NCBI RefSeq assembly: GCF_029871235.1
Contig: NZ_SSOM01000014.1
Location: 17,306-81,305 of the forward strand
Length of the DNA: 64,000 nt
Direction: 5' to 3'
From: Pseudomonas sp. BN411
GTDB taxonomy: Bacteria; Pseudomonadota; Gammaproteobacteria; Pseudomonadales; Pseudomonadaceae
Each line of letters opens with the position of its first letter. The stretch's first letter is position 1. The notes beneath the pieces were generated by a model, which did no database searches, was not told the DNA's origin, and saw nothing but the letters and a program-made list of their open reading frames with translations. Made by a program: the position numbers and the translations under genes. Below are positions 39,902 to 46,797 of the stretch, piece by piece.

Positions 39902-40297
39902 TCAGCGACCCGTCAGGGCGTCCAGTACGTGGTCGCGCAGCAGCGGGGCCAGGTTTTCCGGGTGGGGCTGACCGGGCTCCAGCCAGGCCAGTTCTTCCAG
40001 CTCGGCCGCCGCTTCCACGGCATGGGGCAGGCGGGCGATGAAGATATCGGCGTCCACCCAGGTGTCCGCCTCGTTGGCGGCCGGCGCGCGGAAACGGCCC
40101 AGCGGAGTCAGGGCCGACGCTTCCAGGCGCAGCTGGAGTTCTTCCCAGAGTTCGCGTTGCAGGGCCTGAAGCGGGCTTTCGTCAGCCTCGCGCTTTCCGC
40201 CGGGCAGCATCAGCGCGCGGGTGCCGCGTTTGCGCACCAGCAGCAGGCGATCTTGCGAGTCGAGCAGGCAGGCGGCGGCGATATTCAGGGTGGTCAT
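39902..40297 (-). CDS. NUDIX hydrolase
   Basis: 131 residues, MutT/8-oxo-dGTPase-like. The Nudix box is GGKREADESPLQALQRELWEE plus Leu, matching Gx5Ex7REUxEE, so metal binding and hydrolysis should be intact. Overlaps the upstream DHFR-like gene by four bases, indicating an operon. Exact nucleotide substrate unknown. Confidence 0.9.
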   Translation of the reverse strand: MTTLNIAAACLLDSQDRLLLVRKRGTRALMLPGGKREADESPLQALQRELWEELQLRLEASALTPLGRFRAPAANEADTWVDADIFIARLPHAVEAAAELEELAWLEPGQPHPENLAPLLRDHVLDALTGR

Positions 40298-40839
40298 GGT
40301 GTCTCGGCTTCGGGCAGGAGTTGGTAGTGCAGCTGCACCACGCCGGTGGGGAAGCTGCGCTGCTCGCGCAACTGGAGGCGGCGTTCGAGGCCCGTGGCGA
40401 ACATCGGGATACCGGCGCCCAGGAGGTGGGGAATGACGCTGACCACCAGTTCATCGAGCAGCCCGGCAGAGTAGCAGGTCCCGGCCAGCGAACCACCCCC
40501 GACCAGCCACACGCGCTTGCAGCCGGCAGCGGCCAGTTGTTCGAGGGCCTGGGCCGGCGTGTCGTGGTTGATCTGTACGTCCGGGCTGGTTCGCAGTGGT
40601 TCGTTGCGGGTCAGCACGAGGCAGGGTTTGCCGGGATAGGGCCATTCGCCGCCGAACGCCAGGATGCTCTCGTAGGTCATCCGCCCCATCAGCAGGCCGT
40701 CGATGCTGGCGTAGAAGGCCTGGTAACCATGATCGTCGCCCGACTCCTCGATGGGCTTCAGCCAGTCGACGCGGCCGTCGGGACGGGCGATGTAGCCGTC
40801 GAGGCTGGCGGCGACGTAGTAGATCAGGGCTGGACGCAT
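40294..40839 (-). CDS. Dihydrofolate reductase-like (RibD C-terminal) family protein
   Basis: 181 residues with the DHFR/RibD reductase fold: YYVAASLDGYIARPDGRVDWL, MGRMTYESIL and VWLVGGGSLAG are the usual NADPH-binding motifs. These stand-alone proteins (YyaP/YwjB-like) have no assigned reaction. First gene of a two-gene operon with the NUDIX hydrolase. Confidence 0.88.
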   Translation of the reverse strand: MRPALIYYVAASLDGYIARPDGRVDWLKPIEESGDDHGYQAFYASIDGLLMGRMTYESILAFGGEWPYPGKPCLVLTRNEPLRTSPDVQINHDTPAQALEQLAAAGCKRVWLVGGGSLAGTCYSAGLLDELVVSVIPHLLGAGIPMFATGLERRLQLREQRSFPTGVVQLHYQLLPEAETP

Positions 40840-40976
40840 GGCGGAGCTCCTGGAAAGGGTGCAAAGAGCGTATACCGGCTCGGGTTTTCCGTCGCTGGCT
40901 CACTCGGAATTCGGGCGTTTGCTCCCGACTCCGGGTAACCTATGCAGCTATTTACGCTTTTGACCGAGGTAGCCCC

Positions 40977-42308
40977 GTGTTTTCCCAATTCGCCCTGCAC
41001 GAACGTCTGCTCAAGGCCGTTGCCGAACTCAAATTCGTCGAGCCGACCCCGGTGCAGGTGGCGGCCATCCCGCCGGCCCTGGAAGGGCGCGACCTGCGGG
41101 TGACCGCCCAGACCGGTAGCGGCAAGACCGCTGCCTTCGTCCTGCCGCTGCTGAACCGCCTGATTGGCGAGGCCAAGCCCCGCGAGCGCATCCGTTCGCT
41201 GATCCTGCTGCCGACCCGCGAGCTGGCGCAGCAGACCCTGAAAGAGGTGGAGCGCTTTTCCCAGTTCACCTTCATCAAGTCCTGCATCGTCACCGGTGGG
41301 GAAGACTTCAAGGTGCAGGCTGCGATGCTGCGCAAGCTGCCTGACGTGCTGATCGCCACGCCCGGTCGCCTGATCGAGCACCTGAACTCTGGCACCGTGG
41401 ATCTGCGCGAGGTGGAAGTGCTGGTGCTGGACGAAGCCGACCGCATGCTCGACATGGGTTTTGCCGAGGACATGCAGCGCATCACCGAACTCTGCGCCAA
41501 CCGCCAGCAGACCCTGCTGTTCTCCGCCACCACCGGCGGCGCCGCGCTGCGCGAGGTTTCCGCCAATGTGTTGCGTGACCCGCTGCACCTGCGCCTGAAC
41601 AGCGTCGATCAGCTCAACGAGAGTACCCGCCAGCAAATCATCACGGCCGACCACCCCGAGCACAAAGAGGAGCTGGCGCGCTGGCTGCTGGCCAACGAGA
41701 CCTACCAGAAGGCGATCATCTTCACCAACACCCGCGCCCAGGCCGATCGGCTGTACGGGCACCTGGTGGCGGGCGGCTACAAGGCGTTCGTGCTCCACGG
41801 CGACAAGGACCAGAAGGACCGCAGGCTGGCCATCGAACGTGTGAAGCAGGGCGGTACCAAGGTGCTGGTGGCCACCGATGTCGCCGCCCGTGGCCTGGAC
41901 ATCGAAGGCCTGGACCTGGTGATCAACTTCGACATGCCGCGCTCCGGCGACGAATACGTGCACCGCGTCGGTCGCACCGGCCGTGCCGGTGGCGAAGGCC
42001 TGGCGATTTCGCTGATCTGCCATAACGACTGGAACCTGATGTCCAGCATCGAGCGCTACCTGAAGCAGAGCTTCGAACGCCGGACCATCAAGGAGCTCAA
42101 GGGCACCTACACGGGTCCGAAGAAGGTCAAGGCTTCCGGCAAGGCCGCTGGCGCCAAGAAGAAAAAGACCGACAAGAAAGGCGACAAGAAGGCTCCGGCC
42201 AAGGCCGCTGCGCCCAAGCGCAAGCCGAGCAAGCCGCGTGAGGAGTCCCGCGTGGTGAGCACCGACGGCCTGGCGCCGCTCAAGCGCAAGAAGCCGACGG
42301 CGGAATGA
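40977..42308 (+). CDS. DEAD-box RNA helicase
   Basis: 443 residues. Q motif (EPTPVQVAAIP), Walker A AQTGSGKT at 44-51, PTRELAQQ, TPGRLIEH, VLDEADRML, SAT and the C-lobe HRVGRTGRAG motif are all intact. The last ~70 residues are a Lys/Ala/Pro-rich basic tail likely binding RNA. GTG start at 40977 with GAGG upstream is preferred, because the frame extends far upstream through DNA that encodes the divergent DHFR-like gene. Class resembles RhlE/SrmB; role in ribosome assembly or mRNA decay is probable. Confidence 0.9.
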   Translation: MFSQFALHERLLKAVAELKFVEPTPVQVAAIPPALEGRDLRVTAQTGSGKTAAFVLPLLNRLIGEAKPRERIRSLILLPTRELAQQTLKEVERFSQFTFIKSCIVTGGEDFKVQAAMLRKLPDVLIATPGRLIEHLNSGTVDLREVEVLVLDEADRMLDMGFAEDMQRITELCANRQQTLLFSATTGGAALREVSANVLRDPLHLRLNSVDQLNESTRQQIITADHPEHKEELARWLLANETYQKAIIFTNTRAQADRLYGHLVAGGYKAFVLHGDKDQKDRRLAIERVKQGGTKVLVATDVAARGLDIEGLDLVINFDMPRSGDEYVHRVGRTGRAGGEGLAISLICHNDWNLMSSIERYLKQSFERRTIKELKGTYTGPKKVKASGKAAGAKKKKTDKKGDKKAPAKAAAPKRKPSKPREESRVVSTDGLAPLKRKKPTAE

Positions 42309-42799
42309 TCCGTCGGCTTGCTCCGGCCTCGCTGCTCTTCGCGCTGGGTTCGGCGCAGGCCGAGGTCTATCGCTGCATCCAGGCCGATGGCGTGGTGCGT
42401 TACACCGATCAGGGCTGCGGATCGCTGGAAGGTTCGCGGCCGCTGGCCAGTCCGGATGCAGTTGAGCAGTTGCTGCAGACTGCCACGAACGGATTGAACC
42501 AGTGGGTGCAGCCTCTGCTGGGTGGCGCTGCCCCCTGGAAGCTGTTGCTGGCGGTCTATCTGCTCATGAGCCTGATCTGCTTCGTCGCGTACTGGCGCGA
42601 CAAGCGCTTAGCCGTAGCCGGGGAGCAACGTACGCCCGAATCCCGCCTCCACCTGTATGAACTTCTTGGCGGCTGGCCGGGCGGTCTGCTCGCCCAGAGG
42701 CTGATTCGCCACAAGAATCGCAAGGTCGCCTACCAGGTGAAATTCTGGCTGATCGTGGCCGTGCACCTGGGCTTGCTGGGGTACTGGGTGCTGCATTGA
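42305..42799 (+). CDS. DUF4124-DUF1294 fusion membrane protein
   Basis: 164 residues. Signal-like N-terminus (MIRRLAPASLLFALGSAQA), then a DUF4124 motif EVYRCIQADGVVRYTDQGC, then a DUF1294 region with two or three membrane segments and the conserved cytosolic loop YWRDKRLA...TPESRLHLYELLGGWPGGLLAQ. Start overlaps the helicase stop (ATGA), so it is co-translated. Both domains lack a known function. Confidence 0.82.
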   Translation: MIRRLAPASLLFALGSAQAEVYRCIQADGVVRYTDQGCGSLEGSRPLASPDAVEQLLQTATNGLNQWVQPLLGGAAPWKLLLAVYLLMSLICFVAYWRDKRLAVAGEQRTPESRLHLYELLGGWPGGLLAQRLIRHKNRKVAYQVKFWLIVAVHLGLLGYWVLH

Positions 42800-42828
42800 G
42801 GCGAGCACGGCGGACCTGCGGTCCGCTT

Positions 42829-42931
42829 GGCGAATGAATTCGCCCCTACAGGAAAACATCGAGGTTCGGATTACGGCCGCTCCCACTTGCAGGGGAGCGG
42901 CCCTTGATCGCGAATGAATTCGCCCCTACAG
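42829..42931. repeat. Two family A repeat arms in direct orientation
   Basis: GCGAATGAATTCGCCCCTACAGG occurs at 42830-42852 and again at 42910-42932. Unlike most copies they point the same way. Between them AGGGGAGCGGCCC forms a small inverted piece. Confidence 0.75.
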
Positions 42932-42966
42932 GAAAAGCGTCGACGCCCAGGTAAGGCACGTACTGC

Positions 42967-43009
42967 TCCCTCTCCCGCCTGCGGGAGAGGGCTGGGGTGA
43001 GGGTGCTTT
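42967..43009. repeat. CCCTCTCCCGC-type palindromic repeat
   Basis: CCCTCTCCCGCCTGCGGGAGAGGG is a perfect stem followed by CTGGGGTGAGGGTG, a widespread intergenic element. It abuts the 3' end of the reductase gene and may act as its terminator. Confidence 0.65.
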
Positions 43010-43987
43010 TCAGGGCACCAGCACAATCTTCCCATCCCGCTCGCCACCGGCCGCTGCGGCGACGGCTTCCTTGATCCGGCTGATGTCATAGGTGGCGGCG
43101 ATGCGCGCCTTGAGCTTGCCGCTGGCGATCAGCTGGATCAGTTCTCCGAACAATTGCATCTGCTGCTGCGGCGTGGCCTGGCGGAACCAGCGCGCCAGCC
43201 AGAAGCCCTTCAGGGTCACATCGCGGAAAACGAAGGAACCCGGATTCACCTGGCAGGGCTCGCCGCTCATGCGGCCGTAATTCACCAGCACGCCACCTTC
43301 GGCCAGGCTGGCCGCGAGATGGTCGGTGGAGGCGCCGCCCACGGCGTCGATGCCCAGCTTCACCGGTGCGCCGCCGGTGGCTTCGCGTACGCGCTTGGCC
43401 AGGTCGGGGCCGTCCACCAGCACAACGTCACCGCCTTCGGCCTGCACGGCCGCGACCGCCGAGTCGCGGCGCACCACGTTGATGGTTTTCAGGCCACGGA
43501 TCTTCGCCAACTGAATCAGGTAGCTGCCCACCCCCGAGTTGGCGGCGTTCTGGATCACCCAGTCGCCCGGCTGCAGGTCGACGAAATCACGCAGCATCAG
43601 ATAGGCAGTGGGCGGGTTGACGGTGAGCATCGCCAGTTGCTGCGGATCGGCGCTGGGCAGGGGGATGAGCTGCTTGGCCTCGGCGATCAGGTGGGTGCGC
43701 CAGGTGCCGCAGCCTACCGGCAGCAATACGGTCTGGCCGGGCTTAAGGCCAGTGACGTCGGCGGCCACTTCCAGCACTTCACCCACGCCTTCATTGCCGC
43801 CGATGGCGGGTAGCGGCGGCAGCATGCCGTATTCGCCGGTCAGGGTGAGCACATCGGATGGGTTGATCGGTGCCGCCAGCACTTTCACCAGCGCCTGGCC
43901 GGCGGCCACTGCTGGCAGTTCGAACTCCACGGCTTCGATCACATCCTGGGGCACCGGGCCACGGGTCTTGTATTCGGCTTTGAGCAT
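43010..43987 (-). CDS. MDR-family oxidoreductase, 2-enoyl-thioester-reductase-like
   Basis: 325 residues, zinc-free medium-chain dehydrogenase/reductase. AAPINPSDVLTLTGEYG and LPAIGGNEGVGEVLEV are typical of mitochondrial-type trans-2-enoyl thioester reductases (MECR/Etr1) and quinone reductase relatives. Rossmann loop NAANSGVGSYLIQLAK binds NADPH. Monocistronic between repeats. The exact acceptor (enoyl-CoA/ACP versus quinone) is undecided. Confidence 0.85.
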   Translation of the reverse strand: MLKAEYKTRGPVPQDVIEAVEFELPAVAAGQALVKVLAAPINPSDVLTLTGEYGMLPPLPAIGGNEGVGEVLEVAADVTGLKPGQTVLLPVGCGTWRTHLIAEAKQLIPLPSADPQQLAMLTVNPPTAYLMLRDFVDLQPGDWVIQNAANSGVGSYLIQLAKIRGLKTINVVRRDSAVAAVQAEGGDVVLVDGPDLAKRVREATGGAPVKLGIDAVGGASTDHLAASLAEGGVLVNYGRMSGEPCQVNPGSFVFRDVTLKGFWLARWFRQATPQQQMQLFGELIQLIASGKLKARIAATYDISRIKEAVAAAAGGERDGKIVLVP

Positions 43988-44208
43988 GACGCTTCTCCTG
44001 GCGGCTTGAGGGGAGGTTGAGTCTAGCCGCAGGCGGCCGAGGGGGACTGAATCCTCCGCCATTCCCGTGGCTGATCGGCTGGCGCTAAGAGAACGCTGGA
44101 GGTCGTTCTGGTGACGGCTGCGGGCAGAGCCTTTGCTAGGTTCGGCGGCGAAGCCGGAGTCGGAGCTTCGCCATGCTCACGCAAGCCATCAAAAGGAATA
44201 AGAAGAAG

Positions 44209-45267
44209 ATGAAGATCGCCAAGACGTTGATGTCCGCTGCACTGTGTCTGGGATTGGCCGCCAGCGCCCAGGCCGCGACCGAGCTCAAGCACTGGCCGGA
44301 GCCGGCCGCGAAGCAACTGGATGCGCTGATTACCAAGCACGCCAACCAGGGCAACTTCGCCGTATTCGACATGGACAACACCAGCTATCGCTACGACCTG
44401 GAAGAATCCTTGTTGCCGTTCCTGGAGATGAAGGGCGTCCTCACCCGCGAGAAGCTCGACCCTTCGCTCAAGCTGATCCCCTTCAAGGATGTGAAGGGGC
44501 ACAAGGAAAGCCTCAACAGTTACTACTACCGCCTCTGCGAAGTGGACGACATGGTTTGCTATCCCTGGGTCGCCCAGGTGTTTTCCGGCTTCACCCTGCG
44601 TGAGCTGAAGGGCTATGTCGACGAGCTGATGGCCTACGGCAAGCCGGTCCCCGCTACCTATTACGAAGGGGACGAAGTGAAGACCATCGAGATCAACCCG
44701 CCGAAGATCTTCACCGGCCAGAAGGAGCTGATGAACAAGCTCAACGAGAATGGCATCGAGGTCTACATCATCACCGCCGCCCTCGAAGAGCTGGTGCGGA
44801 TGGTCGCCTCGGACCCGAAATACGGCTACAACGTGAAGCCGGAGAACGTCATCGGCGTCACCACGCTGCTGAAGGACCGCAAGTCCGGCGCCGTGACCAC
44901 CAGCCGCAAGCAGATCACCGATGGCAAGTACGACCCGAAGGCCAACCTCGATCTGGAACTGACCCCGTATCTGTGGACTCCGGCCACCTGGATGTCGGGC
45001 AAGTACGCTGCGATCCTCACCTACATCGACGAATGGAAGAAGCCGATCCTCGCCGCTGGCGACACGCCCATCAGCGACGGCTACATGATGTTCCACGGTA
45101 CGGATGTGGCCAATGGCGGCATCAATCTGTGGATCAACCGCAAGGCCAAATACATGGATCAGATCAGCGCCATGCAGAAGCGCAACGCCGAAGCCCAGGC
45201 CAAGCAGGGCGTGCCGGTAACGGCGGACAAGAACTGGATCGTGGTGGTGCCCGAAGACATCCAGTGA
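44209..45267 (+). CDS. pchP: Phosphorylcholine phosphatase PchP (HAD superfamily)
   Basis: 352-residue periplasmic HAD phosphatase that releases choline from phosphorylcholine. Signal peptide about 1-22 (MKIAKTLMSAALCLG...AQA). Motif I DMDNTSY at 54-60 has the Asp nucleophile; the sequence through YYYRLCEVDDMVCYPWVAQVFSGF closely resembles P. aeruginosa PA5292 as I recall it. Motif III reads GDTPISD (284-290), where I recall GDTPDSD in PA5292. An upstream in-frame ATG at 44173 with CGGAG ribosome site would add 12 basic residues and is a real alternative. Confidence 0.9.
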   Translation: MKIAKTLMSAALCLGLAASAQAATELKHWPEPAAKQLDALITKHANQGNFAVFDMDNTSYRYDLEESLLPFLEMKGVLTREKLDPSLKLIPFKDVKGHKESLNSYYYRLCEVDDMVCYPWVAQVFSGFTLRELKGYVDELMAYGKPVPATYYEGDEVKTIEINPPKIFTGQKELMNKLNENGIEVYIITAALEELVRMVASDPKYGYNVKPENVIGVTTLLKDRKSGAVTTSRKQITDGKYDPKANLDLELTPYLWTPATWMSGKYAAILTYIDEWKKPILAAGDTPISDGYMMFHGTDVANGGINLWINRKAKYMDQISAMQKRNAEAQAKQGVPVTADKNWIVVVPEDIQ

Positions 45268-45283
45268 CAGCCTGATGTTCGCG

Positions 45284-45313
45284 AAGCGACCGCCTCCAGG
45301 CGGTCGTTTCGTT
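45284..45313 (+). terminator. Terminator after pchP
   Basis: GCGACCGCCT-CC-AGGCGGTCG stem followed by TTTCGTTTC, 20 bases beyond the stop. Confidence 0.75.
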
Positions 45314-45439
45314 TCATGCACTAGAGTCATTCCTGTCGGCTTGATCGGTGAGTCGGGCTGTCTTGGCTGGACAGTGTTGCCTCACGCCGTGGCTGTTACC
45401 CTGCCGGGCCTTGCCTGAACCCCCGTCATGGAGTGATCG

Positions 45440-46732
45440 ATGAAGTACCTGGCGCTCGCCCTCAGCCTGAGCCTTGCCGGCTTGCCATCCGCGGCGCTGG
45501 CCTGGTCCAACCACGCCCTGGGTACCGCCCTGGCGCTGGCGGACCTGCCGCAGATAAGGGACGCGCAACCGGTTCCGGTGGAAAGCCTGGAGTCCTTCCT
45601 GGAAGAGGAGGGCGTGGCCCTGGAGCAGTTGCTGGACGAGCAGGAAGAGTTCTTCCGCGAGAACCTTCCGGGCTACCCGGAACGACCTGATGAGCTGCGC
45701 TGGGTGCCCACCCATGGCGGTGACCACCGCAGGGCCTTCCTGACGGCGCTGCGGGTGAACCCCGAGATCAAGTTGGCCTCCTTCGTCCAGGCCCTGCCGG
45801 GAATGGACTGGAGCGGCCACAGCGCCCTCGATGCCTCCGACGTGCTGGTGTTCCACAAGCTCAGCCTGTGGCGCGAATGGCGCTTCTACCAGGTGCAGCC
45901 CGGCGAGACGCTGCCCGCCCTGGCGGTCGTGGCCAGCGCCGCCGATGAGCCGGACTACGGCCATGACATCAACCTGTTCAGCGACAACCCGGGTGAAGCC
46001 GGTGCCCGTTACAACTTCGGCCCGCAGCCCTTCGGCGACGCACGTTTCGAGTACTCCTCCCAGGCGCCGTTCCATATCGGTTACTACCACGAGGACGAGC
46101 TCATCTACCGTTTCGCGCCTTACCTGGCGCGCACCTATCCCGAAGTGCGGGTCCACCAGTACCTGGGCCTCGCGCGCTTTGCCTTTGAGAGCGGCCACCC
46201 CTACTGGGGCTATCGCTTCCTCGGCTGGGGGCTGCATTACATCCAGGACCTGACCCAGCCCTACCACGCCAAGGCCCTGCCGGGCCACGGTACGCCCGCG
46301 CTGATCTGGATCGCCCTGAAGGCCGCTGTCGGCCTGGACAGCGACAAGCTGGCGGCCATCGAGCAGGTGGCCAACCGGCACACCGAAGTGGAGAAGTACC
46401 AGGCCGACTGGTTGCGCAAACTGCTGCGCGAGGGGCGTAACGACAGCCCGCTCCTGCGGGCCTATGCCGACAGCCGCACGGATGCCGACTATCCGCCCTT
46501 CGACGGCGACTCGTTGCGCCTCGTGGTGTCCCAGGAGTCCTATGATGCCGCCGATGAATTTGACGCCCGCATCGGCCATTGGCTGGCGGGAGGGCGGACG
46601 CAGATGGGGTTCAGCCAGGGCAACCAGCTCGCGCCGTTGCCCGACGATGTTCAGCTGGACCAGACGCTGGTGCGGCTGATCCGCCACTTCGGCGCCCACA
46701 GCCGCAACGCCACCCGGGCGACGCTCCCCTGA
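45440..46732 (+). CDS. Exported zinc-dependent phospholipase C / P1-nuclease-like protein
   Basis: 430 residues. Signal peptide cleaves so that Trp22 becomes the N-terminus (ALA|WSNH), the arrangement by which the zinc phospholipase C/S1-P1 nuclease fold binds a metal with its terminal amine. The core HxxxD helix WGLHYIQDLTQPYHAKALPGHG near residue 270 supplies further zinc ligands, and several His/Asp (HGGDH, HSALDASD) are placed suitably. It lies directly after pchP, suggesting release of phosphocholine followed by its dephosphorylation. Phospholipid versus nucleic-acid substrate is not provable from sequence. Confidence 0.75.
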   Translation: MKYLALALSLSLAGLPSAALAWSNHALGTALALADLPQIRDAQPVPVESLESFLEEEGVALEQLLDEQEEFFRENLPGYPERPDELRWVPTHGGDHRRAFLTALRVNPEIKLASFVQALPGMDWSGHSALDASDVLVFHKLSLWREWRFYQVQPGETLPALAVVASAADEPDYGHDINLFSDNPGEAGARYNFGPQPFGDARFEYSSQAPFHIGYYHEDELIYRFAPYLARTYPEVRVHQYLGLARFAFESGHPYWGYRFLGWGLHYIQDLTQPYHAKALPGHGTPALIWIALKAAVGLDSDKLAAIEQVANRHTEVEKYQADWLRKLLREGRNDSPLLRAYADSRTDADYPPFDGDSLRLVVSQESYDAADEFDARIGHWLAGGRTQMGFSQGNQLAPLPDDVQLDQTLVRLIRHFGAHSRNATRATLP

Positions 46733-46769
46733 GGGACGCTGCTCATCTTGTGGGGAACCGTGGATAGAA

Positions 46770-46797
46770 CAGGGGCGCCATTTCGGCGCCCCTTTGC
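46770..46797. terminator. Terminator between convergent genes
   Basis: AGGGGCGCC-ATTTC-GGCGCCCCT followed by TTGCTTAG; the stem can serve both the phospholipase-like gene and the sulfatase gene. Confidence 0.75.
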
